DNA of 64,000 bases. It comes from Saprospiraceae bacterium (lineage in GTDB: Bacteria > Bacteroidota > Bacteroidia > Chitinophagales > Saprospiraceae). Below, piece by piece: positions 35,521 to 45,106 of the stretch; positions within the stretch are counted from its first letter, which is position 1, and each line of letters begins with the position of its first letter. The stretch covers positions 1 to 64,000 of the forward strand of contig JALHQW010000038.1 in NCBI GenBank assembly GCA_022841745.1. The letters run 5' to 3'. Below the pieces are notes generated by a model. The model was not told the DNA's origin. It did not search any database and saw only the letters and a program-made list of their open reading frames with translations. Both the position numbers and the translations under genes were made by a program.

Positions 35521-37488
35521 ATGAAATCCGAAATAGTCCGCTCTTTCGTTGCCATGCTTTTGGCAATGATTTCCGGCCAGTGCCTGGTAGCGCAATCTTG
35601 CTGTGACGAAGACAACACGACCACGCTTTGCTTTCTTTCTACTTTTGAATTTTGCCCTTCAAACGACCCGTATTGTTATTCCTACGCTTTGGATGGCAAT
35701 TTCATGGAGCCAGGACTTACCCAAAAACTGAACAACCCTGCCCATTATGGCTCAAATGGGGTTGTTTCCTGCAATATGGAACTGGTGCAGCTGAACACAC
35801 CCGTGACCGTCCAATCCATCTATGACCAAGGTTGCGATATCGTTTTTACAGGCTCATTGGCCTACGACCCCGTCACTTTCAGCGAAGATGCCACGGTAAG
35901 CTATTTCCCCGCAGGCATATTGGATGCCATCTATGACTGGTCGTTGGAATGCGACAACAATTTGGCAATCATTTCCCAAGGGGAAACCACTCGATGGGGC
36001 TACACCCTTGAGAACGCCAACCAGAACCCCAATACCCCCCTTGCTGGCACAACGCTTGCATCCATCTTTGACGGCCCATTCGGCACCATCAATTCTTTCA
36101 ACCAAGGTGGTTCCTTCCAAGGGGTGTTTACGGGTACGCCAAGCACTGGTTTTGAGATACTGGCAAAGGACGCATTTGGAAGACCAACCGTAGCTTTGGA
36201 CTTGGCCACCAACGACCTCGTGACCGGCGATATCGGCATCTACTGTACCGGCCCCGGCGATGTCTCTGCCGGCTCCGGCATCGTAACGAACAACGACATA
36301 CTGGCTTGCAATATCTTCGCCCTTGCCTGCCTTTTGGCGGATGAAGCACTGAGAACCAACCTGTTGGTGGAGCTATGCCCAAACGAAACCACCACTTTGC
36401 CCAGTGGGCAAATTATCCAGTACGACGAATTGGGCGTTTACACGGATACGCTCACCGCTTTTGAGGGCTGCGATTCCATCGTCACGACCATTGTAGTTGC
36501 GGAGCAAATCGAAGACACTGTGCTCGGCAACAAGCGATGCAACGGCGACGGGTACAGCGTTACTGTAAACGGAAACGTGTATGACCAAGCGAATCCCAAC
36601 GGCGAGGAAATGTTCATCACCCCCGGCGGCTGCGATTCCACCGTGGTCATTGCCCTGCAGTTCAACCCGCATACGGCGGCCAACATCAGCCCTGTGCTTT
36701 GCCCCGGCGAGGTCATCCCACTGGCCATCGGCGGGCAGGCCGATGCACCGGGCATTTACGTGGACTCGCTGGTGAACTTCCACGGCTGCGACTCCATCCT
36801 GACCATCAACCTCTCGTACTACCACAACGACACCACCAATTTTGTGCAGGTGCTTTGCCCCACCGATTCCATCAAGATTGGCGACAACTACTACCGGGCG
36901 GGCGAACAGGCCGTTTTCCTCACCTCCAACGTTTTTGGCTGCGACTCGCTCGTCATCACCGATTTGCTGTCTTACCCGTCACCCTCGGCGGGCATTGACA
37001 GCGTGGTGGGAGTGACCAACAGCAACCGCACCCAATTCAGCAATTCCATCCCCCCGGACTACCGAATAAAATGGCTGGAGGGCGGGGCGCTCAGTTGCGA
37101 TACCTGCGCCAATCCAATCATCTTGCCCAACGAGGGCATCTCGCCCTTTCACCTAACCCTCACCGACGAGGTGGGTTGCCGCTGGGACTATGAAATCTTG
37201 GCCAATTATATTTGCAATACGTACCTGCCCAATGTTTTCTCACCCAATGGGGATGGCATCAATGACGAGTTTATCCACTTTTCGTCTGGCTGCCCGCCAC
37301 AGCAGTACGAACTCAGAATCTTCGACCGATGGGGCGAGGAAGTTTTTTTCAGCAAGGATACCAAGCAGGGTTGGGATGGAACGTTCCGGGGCAAACCTGC
37401 AACGCTGGGGGTTTATGCTTATCTGCTGTTCGTTGAGGAATACGGTGAGAAAAAACAGTTCGCCGGGGAAGTGATTTTGGTTCGGTGA
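35521..37488 (+). CDS. Secreted protein with gliding-motility-associated C-terminal (type B T9SS) domain
   Basis: A 655-aa protein. Start ATG 35521 begins a signal peptide (KSEIVRSFVAMLLAMISGQ region). The middle contains Cys-rich repeats of about 70 aa: 'ELCPNETTTLPSG', 'VLCPGEVIPLAIGGQ', 'VLCPTDSIKIGDNYY', each followed by 'FxGCDSI.T'. The C-terminus is the CHU_C domain: 'YLPNVFSPNGDGINDEFIHF', 'ELRIFDRWGEEVFFS', 'WDGTFRGKPATLGVYAYLL'. Such proteins are exported by T9SS and often kept at the surface in gliding or adhesion. The next gene (37569) is on the same strand. Confidence 0.88.
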   Translation: MKSEIVRSFVAMLLAMISGQCLVAQSCCDEDNTTTLCFLSTFEFCPSNDPYCYSYALDGNFMEPGLTQKLNNPAHYGSNGVVSCNMELVQLNTPVTVQSIYDQGCDIVFTGSLAYDPVTFSEDATVSYFPAGILDAIYDWSLECDNNLAIISQGETTRWGYTLENANQNPNTPLAGTTLASIFDGPFGTINSFNQGGSFQGVFTGTPSTGFEILAKDAFGRPTVALDLATNDLVTGDIGIYCTGPGDVSAGSGIVTNNDILACNIFALACLLADEALRTNLLVELCPNETTTLPSGQIIQYDELGVYTDTLTAFEGCDSIVTTIVVAEQIEDTVLGNKRCNGDGYSVTVNGNVYDQANPNGEEMFITPGGCDSTVVIALQFNPHTAANISPVLCPGEVIPLAIGGQADAPGIYVDSLVNFHGCDSILTINLSYYHNDTTNFVQVLCPTDSIKIGDNYYRAGEQAVFLTSNVFGCDSLVITDLLSYPSPSAGIDSVVGVTNSNRTQFSNSIPPDYRIKWLEGGALSCDTCANPIILPNEGISPFHLTLTDEVGCRWDYEILANYICNTYLPNVFSPNGDGINDEFIHFSSGCPPQQYELRIFDRWGEEVFFSKDTKQGWDGTFRGKPATLGVYAYLLFVEEYGEKKQFAGEVILVR

Positions 37489-37568
37489 AATGGAGCGGCT
37501 TCCAGTTTATCCACTTATTTTGCCCTGCAATTGCCGTCAAACAGTTTCATCTTTTCAAAATCAACCTT

Positions 37569-39176
37569 ATGAAAAATCGCTTCTTATCCAGCCTCTTTGG
37601 CATATTCTGCTCCGCAATGCTCGTTGCCCAAACCCAACCGCTCACCACCCAGAGCATTTCCGTCTTCAAAAACGGGCAAGCATTTTACTTGAAGAGCGGA
37701 ACGCTGAAACCCAACAACGGCAAGTACCTGCTGCCCGACCCAGCCCCGCAAGCATTATATGGCACACTTTGGTTCAACTCGCCGGAGGGCAGCCTGAACC
37801 GGGTGGCCAGCTACCCCGACACCTTGCGGGAGCAAAAAACCGAGGCTGCCATAGCGGTTTGGGATTTGCTGCGAAACAATATCGGCAAAACGGCAACGGG
37901 CTTCGTGGACGATAAAAACACGGTGACAGGCAAAATCATTAGCGTCAGCCCGATACACACGGACAAAAAAGGGGAGCAGTTTTTTGGCCCCGAAAGCCTC
38001 GTCACCCTGCAATCCCAGGCATTGCCTGGCTGGACGACCATTGCGGCCAGGCAGATTCGCTACGTGACGTTTTTGGAGAAACCCACCCTCGACGTTTCCA
38101 TGCCCAAGGTGACGCCTCGCCACTTGATTGAACTCACGTTCAACAACAAGAAAGCCGAGCAGCCCTTCGACATGATGTACCTGGCCAACGGCCTCAACTG
38201 GGCACCTGAGTACCTACTCGAACTGACGGGGGAGAAGGCCGGGACACTGAGCCTGCAAGGAGAGGTGGCCAACGATGCCGAGGACATCGTGAACACCAGC
38301 CTGAACCTCGTGGTAGGTGTTCCAAATTTTGCCTATGCCAACCAAAAAGCCTATCTCGTTGATTTTCTGAACGCAATCACGCCATTTCAAATGAACGAAA
38401 GGCAAAACGCCAACCTGTTTTCCAATTCCTTGATGGCGCAGCAAGTGGCTTACAGCATTGATTCTTTTGCACCTATCGCCGTCGAAGAACCCGAAGGCAG
38501 CCGCAACGAAGACCTGTTCTTTTACAACCTGAAAAACTTCTCATTGCCAAAAGGTGGCCGCTCCATTCAGCCCATTTTCAAAGAGAAAGTGGACGTGGCG
38601 CATGTCTATGAATGCCAGTTGCCTGGGAACAACGACAACGACCGCTATTTCGAGCAGGACTACCTGTTTGCACCGCAAGTCAACAAAGTCTATCACACGT
38701 TGCGCCTTGAAAACAAGACCACGCAGCCTTGGACCACCGCCCCCATGTTCGTGCTGAACGCCCAAGGGGAGCGCCGCCCCATCAGCCAAGACCTATTGAA
38801 ATACACGCCTGTAGGCGGAAAATCCTATGTAAAATTGACCGAGGCATTGGAGGTGAAAGTGGAACAGGCCGAGCGGGAAACCAAACGGGAAGCTGAGGCA
38901 TATACCGATAAACGCAATGGCATCGTCTTCGATTTGGTGCAGGTGGAAGGTAAGGTGAAGGTGAAAAACTTTCAGGGCAAGGCGCTAGACCTCCGCATAC
39001 AACGAACCATATACGGGACACTGAAAAAGTCAAGCGTGGACTGGCAAAAAGAAGAGGTCATCAACCCGAACAACCCCCGCAACCGCAGGACGAACGTCTG
39101 CTGGGAAACGACCATCAAAGCGAGCAGCGAATTGGAGATTGTTTACACGTATGAGGTGTATGTGCCGGCGTTTTGA
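37569..39176 (+). CDS. DUF4139 domain protein, secreted
   Basis: A 535-aa protein; ATG 37569 begins a signal peptide (MKNRFLSSLFGIFCSAMLVAQ region), while the frame upstream overlaps the previous gene's end. 'SISVFKNGQAFYLKSGTL' and 'MMYLANGLNWAPEYLLELTG' followed by 'QGEVANDAEDIVNTSLNLVV' are the DUF4139 core (MuiA-like group). The C-terminal region holds a coiled-coil-like stretch 'EALEVKVEQAERETKREAEA'. The function of DUF4139 proteins is not established. Probably co-transcribed with the T9SS cargo gene 80 bp upstream. Confidence 0.8.
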   Translation: MKNRFLSSLFGIFCSAMLVAQTQPLTTQSISVFKNGQAFYLKSGTLKPNNGKYLLPDPAPQALYGTLWFNSPEGSLNRVASYPDTLREQKTEAAIAVWDLLRNNIGKTATGFVDDKNTVTGKIISVSPIHTDKKGEQFFGPESLVTLQSQALPGWTTIAARQIRYVTFLEKPTLDVSMPKVTPRHLIELTFNNKKAEQPFDMMYLANGLNWAPEYLLELTGEKAGTLSLQGEVANDAEDIVNTSLNLVVGVPNFAYANQKAYLVDFLNAITPFQMNERQNANLFSNSLMAQQVAYSIDSFAPIAVEEPEGSRNEDLFFYNLKNFSLPKGGRSIQPIFKEKVDVAHVYECQLPGNNDNDRYFEQDYLFAPQVNKVYHTLRLENKTTQPWTTAPMFVLNAQGERRPISQDLLKYTPVGGKSYVKLTEALEVKVEQAERETKREAEAYTDKRNGIVFDLVQVEGKVKVKNFQGKALDLRIQRTIYGTLKKSSVDWQKEEVINPNNPRNRRTNVCWETTIKASSELEIVYTYEVYVPAF

Positions 39177-39259
39177 ATTAAGCTCATTTTCCAAACTAAA
39201 GGCGTGTCGGCTTAAATATCCCTTTGTACCCAGATCGCCTTGGATCTGCTGTATTCAAT

Positions 39260-40057
39260 TCAAAACCTCAAAATGTACCCTAACCCTACCCCGTGCGAAG
39301 TCCGTTCTTTACCGGTCAGTTCCCGTTGAAAGCGGTAACTCAACGTAAACTGGTGCAACTTTCGGTAGCGGTAGCGGATGCCCCCATCGAGGCGTAGTCG
39401 GTCCCAGTCGAGCTGGCCCTCGTCAAATTCTTTGTTCAAGGAGGAGGCGGCAAACAGGCGGTGGTCTTTTTTGAAGGCATATTCCAGGTTCAGTCGGCCC
39501 AAGAGGTCACGCTGCCACTCGATGCCCGAATCGCGCTGTCGGGAGGTTTGCTGAAAGGAAAAACGCCATTCCACGAGGAATTTTTTCGGCACGACATAAC
39601 CCTCCAACTCCAGCACCGTGCCGATGCTATGGCGAACGTCCCATTCTTCTTGTAGGTTTAGGGTGTAAGACTGGCCGATTTTCAGCCAGGGCAATATGTC
39701 AAAAGTGGCTTTTAGCCCCGTGGCACTGCGGAAGTTGGCATCAATGGCTATTGGGTTATCGTTGAGCGCATTGTCTGGGTCATCTGGCTCAGCTTGGCCA
39801 TCGTCGTCGTCATTGTCGTCCTCATCATCATCATCATCATCAGGGAAGAGGTAGATTTCATTGAAAAGGCTGCCGTACTTGTCCTCGACCCCGGTCACTT
39901 CGGGGCTTAGTTGGAGCTGCTGCTCCACCTCTAATTCTATTTTTTTGCCAATCTCAAATTCTTTCTCCGCTCCAAAGCGCAGGTTGATGCCGATGTGCTG
40001 CGCACGCAGGTTTTTGAGCGAAAAAAAGAGAAGGATGGGAATTAGGTAATACTTCAT
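39260..40057 (-). CDS. DUF2490-like outer-membrane beta-barrel with an acidic tract
   Basis: A 265-aa protein with a signal peptide (residues 1-19, ending 'NLRAQ'). Alternating beta strands and the ending 'RTSHGVGLGYILRF' with terminal Phe indicate an outer-membrane barrel, similar to DUF2490 proteins. Residues about 73-95 are an unusual loop 'DDDDDDEDDNDDDDG' plus further Asp, encoded by an ATC-type triplet repeat on the plus strand; it could bind Ca2+ or vary by slippage. An ECF-type motif lies 18-45 bp upstream of the start (40075-40102). Convergent with the DUF4139 gene. Confidence 0.7.
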   Translation of the reverse strand: MKYYLIPILLFFSLKNLRAQHIGINLRFGAEKEFEIGKKIELEVEQQLQLSPEVTGVEDKYGSLFNEIYLFPDDDDDDEDDNDDDDGQAEPDDPDNALNDNPIAIDANFRSATGLKATFDILPWLKIGQSYTLNLQEEWDVRHSIGTVLELEGYVVPKKFLVEWRFSFQQTSRQRDSGIEWQRDLLGRLNLEYAFKKDHRLFAASSLNKEFDEGQLDWDRLRLDGGIRYRYRKLHQFTLSYRFQRELTGKERTSHGVGLGYILRF

Positions 40058-40074
40058 TTGACAAGTGTTTCAAG

Positions 40075-40102
40075 CATATTGCGCCATGCCGGAATTGTTA
40101 CC
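40075..40102 (-). promoter_or_regulatory. ECF-type promoter motif, site 1 (DUF2490 gene)
   Basis: On the minus strand GGTAACAATTCC (from 40102) is followed 20 bp later by GCAATATG (from 40082). The gene starts at 40057. See site 5 for the sigma gene copy. Confidence 0.6.
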
Positions 40103-40259
40103 TCTCGAAAAAAAATGGCAGTCAAGCAATATGCCCGACTGCCAAAGCATCTACCCCGTTCAGACCAGCGTGGCCTCTTTAAGCGCACCCGGCCTGATTG
40201 TATATCTTCACATTGCACTTATTTGCCAATGTTACTAAATTGAAAAAGAAATATCCCTC

Positions 40260-43256
40260 TCACCTACCCATCAATATTGCCTTCCCTCCGCTCCCTGACC
40301 TTACCATGAATGGCCGTTGCGAAGTGGAAGCTTTGGGACGTTTGGTTGCCACGAGCTGTGGCACCTGTTTTTCCAAAAAGCGGTAGAGTTCCTCTGTATC
40401 GAGTTGTTGGTTGCCGTCCGTGTCCACTTCAGCGGAACGAGCGCTGTCGAACTGTTCAAATGCCTGCAAAATGGCCTCTGTGAATGCCCCGTTCTTCCAT
40501 TGGTCGTCCTCGTAGCTGTACTCGTTTGAGCGGCATGACACGAGCAGGTTCAGGTCACGTTGCAACTGCGCCCACTCTGCCACCGACGAGCCGAGGGTGC
40601 GGGCACTGCCGCTTTTGCAGGCATCCACGATGAAGAGTTTGTGGCAGTCAATCGGGCGGAGGTAGTTGGCGATGTCGGCCTCGAAGTCAAGGCTTGTTTC
40701 TTCGAGGAAGGGGCTGTCGAAATCGCTGGCGGCAATGCGGAACCCTCCCGTCTGGCTGTTCAGCCCATGCGAGGAAATGAATACCACGAGCAGGTCGTTC
40801 GAGCGGATTTGACGGTCGGCATGGCGGTACTGCAGGCGGCGCAGGTTTTTCAATATACCCGTTTTCGTTGTTTCGCCTTCGCTTAACAGGGTGTCCGTGA
40901 ACACGCTTTGAAACACGCTGCCCGTTGCTTGCCGCTCAGCGAGGGAGCTGGCAAACTCGGCAGCATCGTTCACCGTGTATTTCAAATCGGCAGTCGGAAT
41001 GCCAATGGCGACAAGGTGAAGATTGGGCTTACGGGGCGCATAAACAATTTGCAAAGGCTCGGTTTGGCGTTTTCCAGCGGAGTTTTCCACGCTTGCCAGA
41101 AGGGTGTTTTTACCTTCACGCAGCGCTATTTTTTGCTGGAAAGTGCGGCTGTACTTCGTTCCTCGAAGCTGCACCTCGTCCATCTTGATTCCCTCCGTGC
41201 AGGGCTGTCCGTTTATTTCGATGCAAAAATGTTGCTTCTCCACGGGCTTGCTCGACACCACTTTTACTGAAATCAAAATCTCGTTTTCGTGCCAAACGAT
41301 TTCCGGTTTTTCAAACTGGTCGGGGTTGGGCGAGAGCCATACCACCGCCAACTGCTCTTGCCCCGGTTTCACCGTTTCGCTGCCTGTCAGGGGTTCTTCT
41401 GGGCTGCCCGGCAGCAGCACCTCCGTCACCTGTTCGTGCTGGAAGCCTGCGTCTGCCAACCGCACCTTCACCGAGGCATCGCCGGGCTGAAGTCGTTTCA
41501 CCTTCACCTCTTTTGTGCGCACGGCACCGGGCGGTATCTTGCCGACGTAAAACTCGTCGGGCATTTGCAACTGCTCCGAGGCACCGAGGAAAAAGCTAAC
41601 GCCTTGAGCCGCCCCCGTCCCTTTGTTTTCTGCTTTTAGCAAAATGGTCGTGAGCTGTTGTTGCCCGTTGGACAATACCTCCGCTGTGAGTGAAAGCGAT
41701 GGGGCAGCCTCGCTGCCTACTTGCAGGCTAAAATTCACCTCGTCGCTGATGGCACGTTTGCCATGAAAAATTTGCAATTTGAAGACATGCGCCCCAGGAG
41801 GCTCGTTTTCCCCAATAAACAAAGGCAGGCCGAATACCTGCCGCTGGTTGCCCTGTATTACGGGCAATATCACTTCGTGGATGGGCAGCGGCGAGGCAAA
41901 ATCGCCCGCTGTCTCCACCTTCAGCCGCAGCCCAGTCAGCCCATCTTTTGAGTTGTTCTCTAAAAATACAGGCAAAAACGTGCGCTTGCCCGGCTCAACA
42001 TGCTGACCGTCCATGTAAAAAACCTGCCCCGTTTCCACCACCAGCGGTTCGGTTGGCGGATGGGTTCGGGCGTCATCGGCGAGTTTGAGCAGGTAGGCTT
42101 GTTCGGCCTTCAGCAGGTTTTGGCTCGAAGTGCCCGCTACCAGCAGGCTACCGTCGCCGGATTGCAGCACACAGTTGGCCTCATCGTTGGTTTTGCTACC
42201 GTAAAAGCCCTCTTGCAAGGCGCCTCCCTTGCCGTCAGAAAGCAGCACCCAAGCCCGGTCACGGCGGCTGCCCCGCTGGAACGACTTGCCCCGCCCAGCG
42301 AAACAAAGCCGCCCGTCGTGAAGGTGGAGTAGCTCCCGCAATTGGTCATTTTCCCTGCCGCCGAGGGCTTGCAAGTTCTTCACCTCACCGCTTTGGGAAA
42401 GGCGCAGCAAGAAGCCATCCTCCCTGCCTTTTTTGGTTTTTGCAAGTCCAGTGATGCCCACCGTCTGCCCGTCCAACAGGGCTATATCCAAGCCTTCGAT
42501 CGCTTGTTCTTTAGGAAAGGATTTTTCAAAAACCACCTTGCCGCTCTGGGGGTCGAGGCAGGCAGCCCAGAGCCGGTTGCCTTTTTTTTCTTCGGTAAAG
42601 CCCGTCAGCCATAGTTTTTCGCCGTCGGCAAAAGCAGCGCTTTTGGCGGTGGTCGGTTGCCCCCGGTGCTGTATTTTTTTATCCCAAACGGTCTTGCCTG
42701 CGTGGTCGAGCCGTAAGGCCCAGGCCGATTGCCCGCTCGTGCCAGCCACGAGGTAGCCGCCGTCGGTGAGCGGGAAAGCACGAACCAGTTCGTCGTCAAG
42801 GGAAGTGCCAAGGATGAACTCCTGTTCGGTATGCCCACCTTCGGCGAGCAGGAGCAGCCAGCCGTCCTTGCCGCCCTGGTACTGCATCCTTGCAGGCGAT
42901 TTTGCCGAAGGCATGGACGAGTAGCCTGCTACGAGCCAACGTCCGTCATGGGCAGTGGTCACGCTGTACGCACCATCGTCGCCATCCCGCCCGATGTAGC
43001 GTTCTGTTTTTTTCGATAAATCAGGGTCAGTGAGCAAAAGGAAAATGTCGCTGCCACCATTTTCGCCCCGAAATGACCGTCCTACGGCGGCGATTTCGCC
43101 CCGCCAGTTTTCGGACATTCCCTCCACGATGTCGAGGCCGCCTTGCCCAGCCAGCAACTCCGAAATTGGTTCGGAGGGCAGTTTTTGGGCAAGGATAGGG
43201 CTGGCCCAAACAAGCAGGGCAATCAACGAGAAATGGTATGTTTTGCAGGGGGGCAT
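40260..43256 (-). CDS. Secreted caspase-like protease with beta-propeller and CARDB-like domains
   Basis: A 998-aa protein; start ATG 43256, signal peptide to about 'ASPILAQ'. Residues about 30-380 are propeller-like repeats of about 50 aa ('DGRWLVAGYSSM', 'DGGYLVAGTSGQ', 'DGRLCFAGRGKS', 'DGSLLVAGTSSQ'). Residues about 400-640 are two CARDB-like beta domains. The last 260 residues are the caspase: 'HLVAIGIPTADLKYTVNDA', catalytic His in 'VFISSHGLNSQ', Cys in 'FIVDACKSG', and an EF-hand-like 'DTDGNQQLDTEEL'. The domain order is opposite to the caspase-TPR family at 8.7-17.5 kb (caspase first), so this is a separate lineage. No ECF motif upstream. Confidence 0.85.
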   Translation of the reverse strand: MPPCKTYHFSLIALLVWASPILAQKLPSEPISELLAGQGGLDIVEGMSENWRGEIAAVGRSFRGENGGSDIFLLLTDPDLSKKTERYIGRDGDDGAYSVTTAHDGRWLVAGYSSMPSAKSPARMQYQGGKDGWLLLLAEGGHTEQEFILGTSLDDELVRAFPLTDGGYLVAGTSGQSAWALRLDHAGKTVWDKKIQHRGQPTTAKSAAFADGEKLWLTGFTEEKKGNRLWAACLDPQSGKVVFEKSFPKEQAIEGLDIALLDGQTVGITGLAKTKKGREDGFLLRLSQSGEVKNLQALGGRENDQLRELLHLHDGRLCFAGRGKSFQRGSRRDRAWVLLSDGKGGALQEGFYGSKTNDEANCVLQSGDGSLLVAGTSSQNLLKAEQAYLLKLADDARTHPPTEPLVVETGQVFYMDGQHVEPGKRTFLPVFLENNSKDGLTGLRLKVETAGDFASPLPIHEVILPVIQGNQRQVFGLPLFIGENEPPGAHVFKLQIFHGKRAISDEVNFSLQVGSEAAPSLSLTAEVLSNGQQQLTTILLKAENKGTGAAQGVSFFLGASEQLQMPDEFYVGKIPPGAVRTKEVKVKRLQPGDASVKVRLADAGFQHEQVTEVLLPGSPEEPLTGSETVKPGQEQLAVVWLSPNPDQFEKPEIVWHENEILISVKVVSSKPVEKQHFCIEINGQPCTEGIKMDEVQLRGTKYSRTFQQKIALREGKNTLLASVENSAGKRQTEPLQIVYAPRKPNLHLVAIGIPTADLKYTVNDAAEFASSLAERQATGSVFQSVFTDTLLSEGETTKTGILKNLRRLQYRHADRQIRSNDLLVVFISSHGLNSQTGGFRIAASDFDSPFLEETSLDFEADIANYLRPIDCHKLFIVDACKSGSARTLGSSVAEWAQLQRDLNLLVSCRSNEYSYEDDQWKNGAFTEAILQAFEQFDSARSAEVDTDGNQQLDTEELYRFLEKQVPQLVATKRPKASTSQRPFMVRSGSGGKAILMGR

Positions 43257-43387
43257 GTTGATTTTTTCAGTCACACAGTATTTTAATGAACGCAAAGCAC
43301 GTATTTTTAGGAAAAAGCGAGCCCAGAAATTTAGGCCCTATCCGCATTTGCCCTCGTTGACAATTCTAACGGCAATCCAATGAAGAT

Positions 43388-43545
43388 ACTATAGCCCACA
43401 ACGCCAAGTTTCAGGCATGATGATTCTTGGTTGATAAGGGTTCTTGTCTGCCGATAGGCAAGAACCTCATAAACCATTATCAACCCTTATCAACCTCATA
43501 AACCATTATCAACCATGCACAAAACTTGGCAGTGTACAGTATAAT
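43388..43545. repeat. MITE-like element with terminal inverted repeats, copy 2 of the AAGTTTTC family
   Basis: Ends 43388-43411 and 43522-43545 are imperfect inverted copies (ACTATAGCCCACAACGCC / its partner, about 17 of 24 matching). Internally there are GGTTGATAAGGGTT/AACCCTTATCAACC arms and a perfect GTTCTTG/CAAGAAC hairpin. It lies 10 bp past the stop of the PorG-like gene and may act as its terminator. Confidence 0.6.
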
Positions 43546-43554
43546 CCGACTGAG

Positions 43555-44340
43555 TTACTTGCGCTTGATGGCCATCGAAAACGTTAGTCCAAAAGCTTGG
43601 TACCAGTCTTTGCTCTTAGGATTGCCACGTTGGCTGCCAGGTGTCGGGGCTACAGGTGCATCGGGCAACACCTCTGGGGTGCGATAGGAAAGTTGTGCAC
43701 CGATGACAGCGCTGCCATCACGCCCAGCGTCGAGGCGGTAGGTGTCGCTGACATCGTCGAGGTAGTCGGTGAAGGTTTTGCGCCATCCCCATTCCAGCCC
43801 AATGTGAAAACGTTCGGCAAGGTAGAGCTTCAGTCCCAAGCCAAAAGGCACGGCGAACTGCATGAGGCTGTACTCCACACCCTCGGTGCGATAAACCTGC
43901 AGGTCGTAAGTCTTCCCGTTCATACTCGCGAGGGGGCGGAAATGAAAGACCCCCAGCCCAGCAAAAGCATGGGTGGAAAAGCCATGGTGTTGGTTTTTCA
44001 CGTTCAGGAAAGTAAATTCAGCTAACCCAGCCAATTCGTATATCGAGGAAAAAAAGCTTAAGTTACGCTGCCATAGGCCGCTCTCGGTGGCTGTATTGGC
44101 ATCGCTGCCACTGATTTTTCCGCCGAAAAACTGGCCCCTTACCGTCAGCTTATCCGTCAGGTTTCGACGCACGAAAAGCCCAGCCCCGAAATGGAAGCCC
44201 AGCGGTTCGATGTCGCGGTCGGTGAGGTCACCAGCGTAGGAAGAAATGCCGGTGAAGATACCAACTTCATCAAATTGCCCCAGCGCAAGTAGAGGCATCA
44301 AGACGAACGCAATTGTCCATTGTAAAAGTTTGTTTTTCAT
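43555..44340 (-). CDS. PorG-like (DUF6089) outer-membrane protein
   Basis: A 261-aa protein with signal peptide 'LLQWTIAFVLMPLLALGQ'. 'DEVGIFTGISSYAGDLTDR' at the mature N-terminus and a short barrel ending 'QAFGLTFSMAIKRK' resemble DUF6089 proteins, the group containing the T9SS component PorG. The middle has 'AFAGLGVFHFRPLASMNG' and 'LHIGLEWGWRKTFTDYLDDV'-like strands. Whether it is the true PorG or a paralogue cannot be told from this window. An ECF-type motif occurs 327-353 bp upstream (site 2). Confidence 0.72.
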   Translation of the reverse strand: MKNKLLQWTIAFVLMPLLALGQFDEVGIFTGISSYAGDLTDRDIEPLGFHFGAGLFVRRNLTDKLTVRGQFFGGKISGSDANTATESGLWQRNLSFFSSIYELAGLAEFTFLNVKNQHHGFSTHAFAGLGVFHFRPLASMNGKTYDLQVYRTEGVEYSLMQFAVPFGLGLKLYLAERFHIGLEWGWRKTFTDYLDDVSDTYRLDAGRDGSAVIGAQLSYRTPEVLPDAPVAPTPGSQRGNPKSKDWYQAFGLTFSMAIKRK

Positions 44341-44666
44341 GTTGTACAGAATTTACCCCAGGGTTGAAAGGAATTGTTCATACCCCTGCACATTCCCGGC
44401 GATGGGCAGGGGTAACTACAGCAAAGTATCTATCCATCATGGTGACTATGCTTCATTCAATGGATGCCAAGGCATTTCGGAAGTGTACAAGTGGGGTGTG
44501 CCAAAACGGCCTCAAGCCCTCCTTTTACGTATGGATGGAGCGTTTGCTTGAGCCTGTAAAACATTGGCAAGGGCCAATCCTAAGAATGGCCTCGCCAATG
44601 CCAACTTTCTGGCGGTGGCGTTCACGTTTCTATGAGATTATAATTTGTTAATGGACCACCGCCACT

Positions 44667-44693
44667 GTATTGCCCATTTTTTGAAATGTTACC
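44667..44693 (-). promoter_or_regulatory. ECF-type promoter motif, site 2 (upstream of PorG-like gene)
   Basis: Minus strand GGTAACATTTCA from 44693, then GCAATAC from 44673 (20 bp apart). The next minus-strand gene starts at 44340. Confidence 0.5.
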
Positions 44694-44765
44694 GGAACTG
44701 GTAGCAATTTTTTTAGCATTGGGCAAAAGGGGAAATATTAGGAACTCAGGAACGGGATATCAATA

Positions 44766-44903
44766 AGTTGATGAGGGGTTGATGAGGGGTTGATGAGGTT
44801 CTTACCTATTGGTAAACAGGGATTACCAACCCTCATCAACCCTTACAAACCATGCACTACCTGTCCCGAAAATCGGGAAAACCTGACAGCGTACGGCATA
44901 GAT
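44766..44903 (+). repeat. Dispersed TCGGGAAAAC element, copy 3
   Basis: Three tandem GTTGATGAGGG words, an inverted CCTCATCAACCC block, then GCACTACCTGTCCCGAAAAT, CGGGAAAACCTGACAGCG and GGCATA. Closely similar in its right half to 7321-7428. Confidence 0.6.
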
Positions 44904-45106
44904 TGTTTTTGACAAAAAAAAGGGACGCCCATTGCTTGAAAACATAGACGCCCCTCACACTATGAAACACTATTTCTTGTGGTTGTTTCAAAAGCCAATC
45001 CAGCATATTTTTTTGGGAAAGCCAGCCACCATCTCAAAAGATGGCAGCCGACTATTTAACCCCAAAAAACCAATTCGTTGGGTTGGGAAACCCTTCATAT
45101 ATTTGC

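Larger units (their letters stand above)
44341..45106. other. Long gene-free stretch
   Basis: 766 bp with the ECF-type motif site 2 (44667-44693) and a dispersed repeat (44766-44903). Short frames on both strands lack any family or compositional support. The 300 bp between motif and PorG-like start would be an unusually long leader; a small RNA or peptide there is possible but I see no clear candidate. Confidence 0.45.

Noticed and set aside
44313-44651. Plus-strand 112-codon ORF in the 44-kb gap
   Set aside because: No recognisable features and it is crossed by other short frames; the gap contains repeats and a minus-strand motif.
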